NCBI GenBank assembly: GCA_964059195.1
Contig: CAXKWD010000003.1
Span: 15,296,606-15,360,605 of the forward strand
Origin: Ectobius pallidus
Lineage: Eukaryota > Arthropoda > Insecta > Blattodea > Ectobiidae
Direction of reading: 5' to 3'
DNA: 64,000 bases
A model generated the notes under the pieces. It saw only the letters and a program-made list of their open reading frames with translations, did no database searches and was not told the origin of the DNA. Both the position numbers and the translations under genes were made by a program. Of this stretch, positions 52,683 through 63,744 are shown piece after piece (within the stretch, counting starts at the first letter, position 1; each line of letters opens with the position of its first letter).

Positions 52683-53710
52683 GATGCAATATTAAATATT
52701 TAATAAAATTCCGCCTTAACCCTTAAACATACAACTTATTTGATCCACTCAAAAACAGCATTTATAAGATAGACACAAATAAAATATTGATGTCACATAT
52801 AAAGATGTAGAAGAAAGCTGGTTTCTTCTGTGTGAACCCAAGATGCGTCACTATTTAAAAAGAATATGAATTTCGGCGTATTTGATGCGCCATCTTCAGT
52901 TCTGTCGAGTCGTATTGAACACCACAATTTTACCTAACTACAACTGTGACCTAGGTTACCAAATAACAAACATATAAACAACATTATATCAGAGGAATTG
53001 TGGTGTTCAATACGACTCGATATAACTGAAGATGGCGCATCAAATACGCCGAAATGTATATTCTTTTTAAATAGTGACGCATCTTGGTTCCACACAGAAT
53101 AAACCAGCTTTCTTCTACATCTTTATATGTGACATTTATATTTTATTTGTGTCTATCTTTTAAATGCTGTTTTTGAGTGGATCAAGATAAGTTGTATGTT
53201 AAGTGTTAAGGTGGAATTTTATTAATAGGGGGCGGATTTCTATGACCTAAAAAATAGAATATATGCATGCATTTATGACCTAAAAACATTAAAATATGAC
53301 GAATAAAATTTAAAATATGACTTTACCACTTACACATTGTGTATATTTTTTTAAGTTTCATTGCAATTCATTTTATTAAAATATAGGCCTAATGTCAATT
53401 ATTTAAAATATCTGTAAATTCTCAAAATTGCAAAATTTACAAAATATGATATGAAACTTCCAAATTTCTTTAATATGCATACAAATATGTCAAAAATATG
53501 ACCTAAATATGCATATTCATACTGAATATGCTACAATCGTTGAAAATTTCCTAAATATGTAGTTATATGCACAATAAAAGCCATTCCATTTTCACCAGGA
53601 TGCTTGAAATCGGGTTTAAATTAGTTGGAAACCTGAAATAATGGAAAGGGGGGAAAATATGACATGTCATAGAAATTCGCCCCTATTTATTAAATATTTA
53701 ATATTACAAC
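52683..53710. mobile_element. foldback (palindromic) element, ~250-bp arms
   Basis: The left arm (52683-52932) and right arm (52995-53225 plus 53694-53710) are inverted copies around a 62-nt loop, sharing AAAGATGTAGAAGAAAGCTG, GATGCGCCATCTTCAGTT and GAACACCACAATT. A hAT (53226-53685) interrupts the outer part of the right arm. Class not determined; the flanks show no obvious TSD. Confidence 0.8.
53226..53685. mobile_element. hAT-type MITE inside the palindrome, perfect TSD
   Basis: It begins TAGGGGGCGGATTTCTATGAC and ends GTCATAGAAATTCGCCCCTA. The octamer TTTATTAA flanks it exactly (53218-53225 and 53686-53693). The left arm of the host palindrome shows the pre-insertion sequence with one TTTATTAA. 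460 bp, rich in AAAATATGAC motifs, non-coding. Confidence 0.92.
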
Positions 53711-54478
53711 CCTTATCTGAAGAAAATGAAATTTTAAAATTTTCATGCAATATGTTAATGTATGAGTTTCGTGTATGTCTGTGTATGTGTGTGTGTGTGT
53801 GCCTTGTAATAGCTAAGATCACGTACTTCGGTTTTGAACACCATTCAAATTATACAGAAAGAACAGATGAAACTGGAATATGCAATGTGTTTCTCCAAGT
53901 TTCCTAGTCAGTTGGCAACTTCCACATCATTACTTTGCAAAGAAGTGAAACTTACAGAGCAAAATTATATATAGATGCGTCTTAAAAGACACCAGGCGTA
54001 AGTTTTAAAATTGTAATTATCATGAAGCATTTGGGTTTGAATTGGTTCGTTAAAAAGATGCCTTTTGAAAAGACCCCTTCCAGCAATTTTGCTTTTGTGT
54101 TAATATAAAGTGTTGCCTTTTCTCTTATGTAAGGATAGTTTCTTAATTGCTCAAGTTTTTTGCCGCAATTTGTTAGCCCTCATCTGTAAGGAGCGGGAGA
54201 TAAAGAGGTAGATGGGAGGTGGGAGGTAGAAGAAAAGGAAACGTTGGTTTGTAACATTTCTTTTGAAGTGGAGATTTTGATTACCATTGTGTCTCAAACA
54301 GAAGTGCTGTATTGTCTTGCTATTTTGTTAGTTTATAATCCGTTGTTTTAAGAGTTTTTAACTTTATAGGGGTTACTTATTGTTCTTATTGTTTCCTGTT
54401 CTTCCTCATTGCTCAAGTAACTGGTAGAACTCTATTAACTTTCTTCTTTCTATGAACAAAGCACGAGGAACCAAGAGA
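53711..54478. other. unassigned sequence with a short (GT)n
   Basis: A (GT)n run lies at 53784-53800. No other feature recognised. Confidence 0.4.
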
Positions 54479-54788
54479 ATATCATAGGAGAAAAATTCCT
54501 CCGACACTGGGACTTGAACCCAGGACCTTTGGCTATTCGCGCCAATGCTCTACCAACTGAGCTAAGCCAGAGTTCAATTCACAGCGCCAGATGGAACCTC
54601 TCTCCTATGACTGATTGCCCTAATGGTCTACCTCACAGACAGACAAGTTATGTCATATGCAGTACTGTGAGGCACACTAATTAGTGTTTTTTGTGACCGG
54701 GCTCCCACTGTTATTTTACAGTTAACAGTCAAGATAGAATATACAAGCATTCATGAACCACAGATTATTGTCTCTGTTGGACATTACA
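54479..54788 (-). repeat. tRNA-like repeat, single unit
   Basis: The minus strand runs from GTAATGTCCAACAGAGACAA through the leader (GTGCCTCACAGTACTGCATA, GGTTCCATCTGGCGCTGTG) to a tRNA-like end and GGAATTTTTCTCC. Unlike usual SINEs the tRNA part is at the 3' end. It equals one 305-bp unit of the tandem copy at 37565-37955. Confidence 0.87.
54499..54571 (-). tRNA. tRNA-Phe(GAA)-like cloverleaf inside a repeat
   Basis: The 73-nt minus-strand sequence folds as acceptor TCTGGCT with TGTCGGA (one T-T mismatch, two wobbles), D stem GCTC/GAGC with loop AGTTGGTA, anticodon stem TTGGC/GCCAA with loop GCGAATA, variable AGGTC, T stem CTGGG/CCCAG with loop TTCAAGT. A box TAGCTCAGTTGG and B box GGTTCAAGTCC are canonical, and a T5 run follows. 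C33 and repetition argue against a normal tRNA-Phe gene. Confidence 0.42.
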
Positions 54789-55061
54789 CAATAGTTTATT
54801 TAAACATATATATTAATCAAAAAGAAAATCTAAACAAAAAATATTTTAAAAAATACTTATAGGCCTACTGTAGATTTTCCAAAGATAATAATAAAAAACC
54901 CGTAAGATATTTTGTTAGTATTATTTTTAGAAATTACTATTAAAAATTCAGACTCCTTTCGTTATATCTGTAGAGCCCATTTGATTCTGAATATATACAA
55001 ATTCAGTGAAAATAAATGTCTGGGAAAATGAATTCAAACTTTTGCATGATATTTAAAAGAA

Positions 55062-55475
55062 AAAAGAGCGTGGAACGCCACGAGACAAAAGTGAAACACG
55101 TTTTAATTTTTGGATTTTTTCAATTTTGGATTGTTGGACTTTTTAAAATTGGGTTTTTGGAATTTTTTAATTTTGGATTTTTGGATTTTTAATTTTTAAC
55201 CTTTAATTACTTTAATTTTGGATTTTTAAATTTTGGATTTTTTAAATTTTGGATCTTTGAATTTTTATTTTTAGGATTTTTTAATTTTGGATTTTTTAAT
55301 ATTTAATTTTAATTTTTTTTTTAAATTTTGGATATGCCCAATCGTTGAGTTGATCGTTTTCTGTGCAGTCCGTTCCGTCACAGCCCCACTAATTTCGTGA
55401 CGATTTTGTTCGTAAAGCAAGTTTGGGTTAGCTCTCGATTTACTCCTAGCGCGGCTAAAGAAGTTTCACTTCAAA
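55062..55475 (+). mobile_element. non-autonomous A/T-array element, family H (copy 3)
   Basis: Hairpin CGTGGAACGCCACG, GTGAAAC, a short TTTTGGATTTTT array, GTTGATCGTTTTCTGTGCAG, and the 3' end TTTACTCC ... GAAGTTTCACTTC. It lacks the LINE 3' UTR piece that copies 1 and 2 share. Confidence 0.7.
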
Positions 55476-57963
55476 AAATGTGTACAAGCTGCCTCAACGG
55501 AAGTAGCCTTAAGACTTTTTTTTTTTAATTGAACCAAACTGAATATTATTTATCTTTCTCTTAGGAGCCTTAAAAGTACCTGAGGCCACCGTACTCTAAT
55601 GCATAAGGTATAATATTTTATTTACACAAAAACAAATAATGCTAATTTTATCCAAAATTGCACCCATTGCCCCCTTAAAACTTTTAGCAGCCCATTCTTT
55701 TTGCAGCCGGCTGTACATCGTGTACTGGAACAAAAAAAAAAGAGCATCATTAACGAAACGCACAAGCATTTGTAAAACAATCTGTCTATGAAGCTACAGT
55801 TCACATAAGTGACAAAACAAACCCTGGAAAGGGAAAGAAACCCTTGAGCAGTGGGGAGGAATTCGTTAATGTTCTATTTGCGACTTTCTTTTGAAGTTGT
55901 CTCCAATCACAGAGAGGGATGCTGGTCATAATACGGGGTCGGTTCTCTTCATCTGCATACAACAGAGTAGAGTTACAGCGTCCATTATCCAGGGCGCGGA
56001 AATTAAAACCAAAGCCCCCAATTGTGAAGGAGAACACACACCATTATCCAAACAATGGAGGATCGCTTTACTACATCAGCTCCGTGGCCAGTATTATACC
56101 AGGGATCTGTGTTCGAGTCTCAGTGAGGCCAGAGCCAAATTCGTGACGATCCAAGTTGGATTTTCGGAGTTTTCTCCATTTTCCGATCTAAAGGGGATTC
56201 AACCGTGAAAAACTGTTTATAAAACAGGATTTTTTTCGTACGTTCTCTACCCATGAATACACAAGAAAAAGAAGAAGAAGAAGAAACTGGGAGATTTGTC
56301 AGTTCAGTATTTTAATAACATTTTCTAAAGCTTTTAATTGTTTTATCACAACCACAGAACTAGAAGGCAGTGTCGTTTTAATTTGTAATTATTAAGAGGC
56401 CTACATCTACGACTGCATAGCAAGATGCCCTGAAGATGATACTAGAGTATCGAAAGGCCTATGTAAAAAATAAAGTTTGTTCAGATGATGGTATCAAGTA
56501 TCTACTCGCGCCTGTTGTTGTCACGCCATCACTCGCGCGTTAGATTTTATCTAACATGCATTATTTTTATAGCTGTTAAATGCTACTCAAACGCATTAAA
56601 CTTACAATAAGTTTCTATATAATCACTTTAACATTTGTAAAAGTAAATACCGTTATATTTTCTTTTTTAAAAAACATAATAATAACAATAATAATAATAA
56701 CAACAATAAATGACCTTTCAAATAATTATTTTTTACATGATTCTGGCATTGTAAAGATTTAATTTCTGTTACGGGGCTATTAAAATATATATGCAATTGT
56801 TAGTTTCGATCTAATATGCGAGCGATCGCGGGGTAAGTTTAGAGTCTGGGTTTTTATAGGCCTATCAATTGACTTCCCTACCCTCGTAACCAAACAGAAC
56901 GATTCTTGTGAATACGAATAACTTTTTAGTGACATTTTGGGTTAATTTTGTGTGAACTTCTTAGCGATTTTACATAGTCTATAAATATTCCAACAAGATA
57001 AAAAGTGCTTTATGGATTCTAAAAATTTTGAAGAACAGGATAATGTAAAATTTGGCTGTTTTTCGAAGGAAAAAATACATAAAAACTATAGTTTTCATTT
57101 TTTATTGTTGTTGTTGCTCAAAGTCCAATAATACGTAATTTAACACTCTGAAGAGTAGTTATAAGACAGTTTTACATACACTAACTTAGGTTTTAAGTTT
57201 TGCCTAGCTAATAATGAGACTGCGAATGAGGCTCAGACAATCGAATGCGCAGTATTGCAATACAGCCGTGTACTCAATGCAGGAGTATATTAAAGGTAGA
57301 AGAAGTTATGTTCCAATTAATATTAAATTAATGAAAATTTGTAGTTCTTGAAATGACATAACTATACCTTAACTCTTATAATACAGACCACACTATAGGC
57401 TAATATTAAACACTACAGCTTAAAATGAAGAGTGTGTGTAGTCGCCTTCGGCACGGAAGGCTTGGAATAATTGAGGCACTTTAAATGTAAGACAGACTCC
57501 CCGAACAGATTATGAAAAAGAAGGTTGAGAAGATAGGTTTTAATAGAAAATTCATGCACACTTATTAAATAATACAGCCCGCTAGATTCGCTAACAGCAT
57601 CATGTTACCAATGGCAACAGTCTGCCAGCCAATGAGGAGAGAGAACTCGCTTCCATTATCACAAGAGACAAGGGTAGGCATTAGGATGCGACACCCGTAA
57701 AGATATTAATAAGTCGAAACAGTGGCTCAGAGTTTAGAATGAAAACACTGTCTTCAAAAGTCCTATATAAAGTTATGTCCCGGTTTATTAAAAAGCATAA
57801 CGGTTATTCGTGACAGAAGTTCGTAAACAGGCTTTCTTGGAAGACTGAATTTGGTAAATTAGCCTCATTTCACATAGGCTTCTTCGCGACTGAAAAAGTA
57901 TAATTCAAAAGTGTGTATTGTACGACATTATTTTTCTTCGATGATAGGTTTAAGTATAATAAT
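55476..57963. other. long unassigned stretch
   Basis: About 2.5 kb with no recognised element. It contains an (AAG)n run (56265-56285), a B-box-like GTGTTCGAGTCTC near 56110 without a convincing SINE, and CCTGAAGATGATACTAGAG at 56430, which may be part of an unnamed repeat. Frames on both strands at 55801-56208 overlap and have no signature. Confidence 0.4.
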
Positions 57964-58440
57964 AGTATATTGCGATACAAGTGCCGTAAGCGGCGCAAAC
58001 GGATCGAGGAAAGAGATCCGTTATGCGCTTACGGCACGAGTATTGCATGCTATTTTTTGCACGATGATTATTTATATCAATTTAATTATATTAATTGAGA
58101 TATTAGCTGAAAATATTATGTATATAATACACTATTGAAGATGGATGTTATATTTCAGAAAGTGATTCGCATGTGTTGGTTGTTATGTGGACCGAATATT
58201 TGTCCTGTTAAAGGCGCCACAAACTAGGGGGCCTAGGTTCCGGTTTTCCATAAAGGCTTGAATTATGATGATTTTACTTACGGCACTTGTGCTTTTTGTA
58301 ATTTTTACGGCACGGAGTTTTTTTTTTTTTTTTTTTTCATAGCAACCAGATTCCGTGCGGGAATGTCAAGTTACGATCCAAGGCAACAATATTCGTAAGT
58401 ACGACTAATTTGTTACGTCGTGCAAAAAAAAAAAAAAAAA
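57964..58440 (+). mobile_element. hairpin element, family G
   Basis: Starts TAGTATATTGCGATACAAG. The hairpin here is GTGCCGTAAGCG (57981-57992) with CGCTTACGGCAC (58025-58036), and AACGGATC (57998-58005) with GATCCGTT (58015-58022). It ends GTGCAAAAAA, directly followed by a LINE tail. Confidence 0.85.
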
Positions 58441-58960
58441 AACTTACTTACTTACTAAATGGCAATAGATAATTCCTTATCAAGCTAAAGGAATATTATT
58501 TATTTTATGGAACCCGAAGGTTCATTGCCGCGCTTACCTCAGCCCACCATTCAACCCTATTCTGTCCTAACTCCATCAAACCATCCCTCGCAAATCCAAC
58601 TTCCCTTAAATCTATCCTAATGTTGTCCCTCACCTACGTATAGGTCTTCCAAGTCGTCTTCTCCCTTTGGGTCTCCCAGTCAATATTTTTTAGAAACGTT
58701 TTTCTTCCCCCATGCGCGCAACATGCCCAGCCCATTTCATCCTCCGTGATTTAATTACCCTTACTATATCCGGTGACGAGTACAGGCTATGAAGCTCGTC
58801 GTTATGCAGATTTTTCAGTCCCCGTTTTCATCTGTCTTAGGCTCAAATATTTTCCTAAGCCCCCTGTTTTCGAACACTCTCAGATTATGTTTTCCCTGAG
58901 GAGTAAAAGACCATGTCTCACATCCACATAATACAACCGGCAGGATTAATTTTCTTATAA
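58441..58960 (-). pseudogene. non-LTR retrotransposon 3' end (WAGHV type)
   Basis: The minus strand reads LPVVLCGCETWSFTPQGKHN, LRVFENRGLRKIFEPKTDEN, a stop, HNDEL(H)SLYSS, RVIKSRRMKWAGHVARMGEE and GRP, with frameshifts. The 3' UTR has CTATTGCCATTTAG and ends in (GTAA)n (58441-58456). It covers more of the upstream connection region than the copies at 1972 and 16945. Inactive. Confidence 0.87.
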
Positions 58961-59009
58961 TTTTTTTATTTTTTATTTTTTATTATTTTTTAAATTTATT
59001 TATTATTTT

Positions 59010-59180
59010 TTTTTTTTCTGGACAGAAGACGAGAAGATACTAGTTTCTGAACGAGGGTCTCCGTGCCCAAGGTTTTTACGTCCTGAAAAATCATCGACCG
59101 CGGCCGGGTTTGATCCTGCGACCTTCGGATCTAGAGGCAGACAAGCTACCCTAGATTTATTAGTTAAATAGTCATTACAA
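59010..59180 (-). mobile_element. SINE family D (tRNA head)
   Basis: The minus strand has GGTAGCTTGTCTGCCTCTAG (A-box region), GATCCGAAGGTCGCAGGATC and AAACCCGGCCGCGG (B-box region), then CCTTGGGCACGGAGACCC. It is preceded (59005-59020) by an A-rich tail on the minus strand. One copy in the window. Confidence 0.72.
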
Positions 59181-59219
59181 ATAACTTGTTTCATTACCTA
59201 TTATAGTCATCTTCTAGAT

Positions 59220-59731
59220 CAGTGGTTCCCAACCTTTTTCATCTGGCGACCCACTTTTCCTTATCGGAATACCTCCACGGTCCATGGTGGAGTAAAAAAC
59301 CTTTTTTGTATCGTATCCCTTCCTTATGTAGGATAATTTATCATCAAATATTGCAAATGTATATAAGCTTATATAGACCTATGATTTTTTGAAGATACAG
59401 ATTGATTATTGGCAAACAATTTGTGTTCTGATTTGAAAATTTGGTTGACAAAATATAAGCACTTTGTAGCAAAACAGTTATTCATTTAACAACAGATATA
59501 TGTTTGCAATATATGAAACAAGTGGTTTCATACTCACTAACAAGTGTTCCTAGGTGAAGATAAAAACTATAATTATAAAAGTACACAAACCAAGAAAACA
59601 ATCAAAACACAATTTGATTTGTTTCGATTTTTCTTATCTTTTCTGATGGTTTATTTGATGGTTTCTGATAGTTTTAGGGTCGAGTCGCGACCCCCTTAAC
59701 CCTTCCGCGACCCACCGGTTGGGAACCGCTG
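59220..59731. mobile_element. hAT non-autonomous element
   Basis: The ends CAGTGGTTCCCAACC and GGTTGGGAACCGCTG are TIRs. It is the inverted relative of 7596-8265. The flanking octamers TTCTAGAT and CTCTAGTC agree in five positions, so the TSD is decayed. No transposase. Confidence 0.88.
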
Positions 59732-60169
59732 CTCTAGTCTATACAAGAGCATGGGAAAATTGCTTCAGAACATGCTTCCTGAATTTAATATTTGTTGTTT
59801 ATATGTAAAGGCACTTAACTCTACCGATAACAGACCTACAGTATTTATTTACAAATAAGAGTGCATTTTAGAAAGTAAACAAGTTAAAACAAAAGATTTA
59901 CAACCCCTCTGACGTGTGGTTTTCATCACAAAGCAGGGTTAATTTAATTTGTATAAATTACAATGAATTCACTCCATACGTCCCGACTTAATTGAATCAG
60001 AGCTAAATTATAAATTTAATTTGAGTAACGAGATATGTTTGCTTAATCTGATTCAGTTAATTAGCGAAATGGATACGTGACGTCATTACTTTAGGTGTAG
60101 ATATAGCCTACGCATGTTTCCTAGAAAATATAGCTCCTTCTATCACACTTGTGATACTGCTGTTTCAGC
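59732..60169. other. unassigned sequence
   Basis: No feature recognised. Confidence 0.4.
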
Positions 60170-60545
60170 TAATGAAGTACGTATCTTTGCTTATTTTTTA
60201 ATATTTTTAAAATAATAATAATAATAATAATAATATAAATAATATAAATAAAATCAGGTAAACTGATATAATAAACTGCCAGAATGCTTTTGTTTAATAA
60301 GTGATAATTGCGATTATGATATGCAGAAAATAAGTTATATTTGTAATAGATATCCGAGTTAAGCACAAGATCGGTTCATTAAGCAGGACTTACGGAAGAA
60401 CAAAGGTCTAGTTTGATAAGCATATGTGAAGGAATATGTGGGTAGTGTTATTTGTCAAAGCTAACAGTATTGCAACTTCCAAATCCGTATATGAACACTG
60501 TAAAACAATATGTTGTCATGAGAACTGATTTGCATTTGATAAATT

Positions 60546-60548
<3 letters not shown>
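60170..60548 (-). mobile_element. family N, 3' part
   Basis: The minus strand has GAATTTATC, ATGACAACATATTG, CTTTGACAAATAACACTACC, TTTGTTCTTCCGTAAG and TACCTGATTTTATT, followed by an (ATT)n stretch at 60215-60236. Its 5' part may be 62206-62456, separated by ~1.6 kb of inserted DNA. Confidence 0.7.

Positions 60549-60606
<58 letters not shown>
60549..60606. repeat. (CT)n microsatellite
   Basis: About 28 CT units, abutting a TATATA-rich Helitron 5' end whose own first bases are TCTCT; the array may have grown from them. Confidence 0.95.
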
Positions 60607-60607
<1 letters not shown>

Positions 60608-60950
60608 GTATATATATACATATATTATATATATATATATATAAAAGCCAAAACCCACTGACTATCACGCTATCACGTATCTCAGAAACTATACAACCCA
60701 AGAACGTGAAACTTGGTACACATATTGCTCAAGGGCTCTAGAGGAGCACTAAGAAACGATTTCGAAATCTTTGGCCTCTAAGGGCCAAAAACGGGATTGT
60801 AAAATTATGTAATTTCTGAATTCACCAAAAGAAATTCACACTGCATGTACGCAGTCCCCATAACAACATTTTTTTCCCGGACTACACAGGTGGTTTTGCA
60901 ATACATGGCCTAAAATATTGTACTTCACCAAGATACTCCTTTGGGACATA
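60607..60950 (+). mobile_element. Helitron 5' fragment
   Basis: TATATAAAAGCCAAAACCC, AACGTGAAACTTGGTACACA, TATTGCTCAAGGGCTC and CTAAGGGCCAAAA match, inverted, the 5' part of 35041-36370. No 3' hairpin or CTAG end was found. Confidence 0.7.
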
Positions 60951-61581
60951 CCCTAGGATCTTTGTAGATTTTCATGGGTGGAAGCCTTGCAGAAGAATAT
61001 AGCCCAATCATCTCTTGACATTTTGTAGACCAACTGTTACTAGATATTTTAACAGTTTCAAAGGGCGTTTTGATGAAACTAACTTGTGAAAAATTGTAAA
61101 GTACGTATTTAACTACCTTAACCAGTACAGAAGCAAAATTTATAGTTTTTCTTACCCTAGCCTCTGTACCACCTCCCCTTATAGAAACGATCTGGAGTGA
61201 AACTCTGAGAACGATTACAAAAATAATAATGTAAATTTGACTCTTTCGTACAGACCCGTTGAATGAACGAATCGTGCTATTATAAGAAAACAACGTGACA
61301 CTTAATCTACGGATTTTAATCATGAAATATATATTTCCAAATTTATTCGTTAAATAATATGAACCTTTTTTTTTGCTTTTTGTTAAAATATATTAATTGG
61401 GGTGAATTCATGCAATTTTTTTGCATTTTATTTGAAAACCGTTAATAGCAGAACACATTGTCACTGACATTTATTTGGGCCAGTATACTATGTCGCTTAC
61501 AGAAAACGATAATTTTAAAGGAACCAGGTACCCTAGCTATTTTGTTTCTATACAATGCTTCTTTAAGTGGCTATTAGTATA
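60951..61581. other. unassigned sequence
   Basis: A 132-codon minus frame (60925-61323) crosses it, starting IKIRRLSVTLFSYNSTIRS. It shows no known domain and its end runs into the Helitron fragment. Not credible as a gene without more evidence. Confidence 0.35.
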
Positions 61582-61833
61582 TAGTATATTGCGATACAAG
61601 TGCCGTAAGGCATGATTACGGATCGAGGAAATAGTTTGAAAACACGAGGGGCTAGCGCCGAGTGTTTTCAATTTTCCGTTTTATGTATTGCATGCTATTT
61701 TTTGCACGATGATTATTTATATCAATTTAATTATATTAATTGTGATATTACCTGAAAATATTATGTATATACATTCTTGAAGACAGATGTTTATTTCAGA
61801 AAGTGATTCGCATGTGTTTGTTGTTATGGGAAC
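61582..61833 (+). mobile_element. hairpin element, family G (5' half)
   Basis: TAGTATATTGCGATACAAG, then an inner stem GAAAACAC (61638-61645) with GTGTTTTC (61662-61669), then GTATTGCATGCTATTTTTTG. It is truncated after GTTGTTATGGGAAC. Confidence 0.82.
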
Positions 61834-62205
61834 TTTCTGTGCCCAAATGAAAGTTAGCCTCTTAGTATAATATACGGTATTATGTATGACATTTTCTTCA
61901 CGTAAAATAAATGAAGATAATGTCGATATCGCATCGCATCCCCGAAGGATGCATAACCCATATAAAATCTGATTAATGCACTCACCTAACTTTCTTTACC
62001 ATAAGCCTAGGTAATATAATTTTCTCACTTCACATTCTGACATTCAATAAGAGGCCGTATTGAAAGTAATTCTTTCAACAGGATGTAAAGATTTATTGAT
62101 CACCAATCAAGACTGAGTTTCTATAAACAGTGGGTGGCTTATAACTACCCTTCAGAAAATTATTGCGAAAGAAAAGATTTCAAACAAAATTTTTAAATCT
62201 CAGGG
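61834..62205. other. unassigned, partly shared with 23250-23330
   Basis: GGCTTATAACTACCCTTCAG near 62110 is the inverted relative of a segment at 23280, so it belongs to an unnamed repeat. No other feature. Confidence 0.4.
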
Positions 62206-62456
62206 TATCCTAGTACCATAAAATAGCTTCTAAATTGGGCATTACTCCGGTGCCGGTCAACCGCTTTGGTCTAAAATCAGTAGACTTCGTCTCATGGATG
62301 TAATAAATGCGTAAACTAAGTTTCATAAAATTCCGATAAAGCATATGTGAGTTATCACGCGTACAGACACATGGACAGACAGACAAACATATGGACAGAC
62401 ATTTTCCTGCCCACCACACAATATCAGAAAGTGCCATTCTGGCACTTAATAAAAAT
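62206..62456 (-). mobile_element. family N, 5' part (one unit)
   Basis: The minus strand starts AAGTGCCAGAATGGCACTT, a perfect 8-bp hairpin, then TGTGTGGTGGGCAGG, a GTCTGTCTGTCC run and one repeat unit ending CCGGAGTAATGCCCAA. Confidence 0.78.
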
Positions 62457-62814
62457 CATTATAGTTTAATTACATCTGTACACACAAAAGACAGTGCCAT
62501 AAATAAGTTTCAACGCAGCTCTGGTTATATTCCCCACCCAGGCGAAGGTTCGTATTCCTTCTTATCTTCCTTCCAGACTCGTAGAAGGCCATATAACTTT
62601 AGGCTAGTATTGATGCACGTCTGTTTTCTATTGTTGATGTGTTTATAGCGTCTAATAATTTCAAGTATAATAAGCATGATACAGGATGAAATAGTGGCGA
62701 GTAAACGAAGCCTTCTTTGGTAAACATTTTGAACTTTTTCTGTAACTTTTAATTCTTACATTATTCTTCATATTATTCATAATTCTTCACATTATTATAG
62801 CAGAACATTGTAAT
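62457..62814. other. unassigned sequence
   Basis: No feature recognised. Confidence 0.4.
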
Positions 62815-63226
62815 CAGAGCCCGGATTCTAATGACATGTCATTTTTTTATTGATACTGCATAGACATTGCCAACTTGTGGATAAATCCTAATCATGGCCT
62901 CTAGATTATAGAAATTCATTTTATTAGGTCATTATTTGTCAGTTTGTGCAATTTTATATTTTTAGGACATTTATTTCAATTTTAGGTCATTATTTTCTCA
63001 ATTTCATGTCATATGCTTGCTTATTTAGTCATTTTCATGTATATACATTGAGTGTATTAAGTTTTTCTTTTTTTTTCTTTTTTCTTAAGTTTTTCTTTTT
63101 TTCGTCGCTAGCGGTGCTGTCTTTGAAGTGTTGTTTGTTTAATGCACGAAGGAAAAGTTCGGCGTTAAAATGTTGACATGTCTCAGTCGGAAGTGAGAAT
63201 CAAAGAAACGCCAAAATTTTGTATTA
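62815..63226 (+). mobile_element. hAT family J, 5' fragment
   Basis: It starts CAGAGCCCGGATTCTAATGAC and follows 46008-46370 through CGTCGCTAGCGGTGCTGTCT and AATCAAAGAAACGC. The right end is missing. Confidence 0.8.
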
Positions 63227-63744
63227 TGAATGATTTGAGATTTTCCTGGCGTAAAATATGAAGATATTCTTCTCGGGTTTGCAGCCAGGTAAGGGCGTGA
63301 CGGGGGGGGGGGGTGGAGTTTTGGGGGTCTGAACCCCCCCCCCCCCATTGAATAAAAAAAAGGAAAATTGTACAATTTATTTCATTATTTTGATATAGGC
63401 CTATCATCTTTTTTAAAAATCCGCTTATAAATTATTTAATATGAGTTTAAAGCGTGGGAAGCTTAAAACTCGTTATTGTGCTCTTGATTTTTAAAAATTT
63501 CCGGAGGAGGACTCCGGAACCCCCCTCTCCAGATATTATTACCCCCCCATATGGTCAGCCTGGTTACGCCTATGTGCACAAGACCTACGGAGCGACTTCT
63601 TGATGGCACTGTACAGTATTCCCTACATAAAAAAAATGAACCTTTAACTTCAAAGCTTAATGTTGAATAATTGTTACATATGAATGGTTGGTCTACAGTT
63701 TTTTCTTTCTTTCTTTTTTTTTTTCATTGATTAAGACCCCACCA
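63227..63744. other. unassigned, with G12 and C13 tracts
   Basis: G12 (63302-63313) and C13 (63334-63346) can pair or form other structures. GGTTACGCCTATG at 63560-63575 and GGGCGTGAC at 63293 look like weak inverted ends of a MITE, not confirmed. The minus frames over the G/C tracts are artefacts. Confidence 0.4.

Noticed and set aside
54499..54571. Ordinary functional tRNA-Phe gene
   Set aside because: C at position 33, repeated flanks and inverted/tandem copies point to a mobile repeat; kept as a low-confidence tRNA-like feature.
55801..56208. Two overlapping frames and a B-box-like motif as a SINE or exon
   Set aside because: Only GTGTTCGAGTCTC resembles a Pol III box; no A box, tail or second copy was found.
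60925..61323. 132-codon minus frame as a gene
   Set aside because: No domain, overlaps a Helitron fragment at one end, and no neighbouring gene structure.
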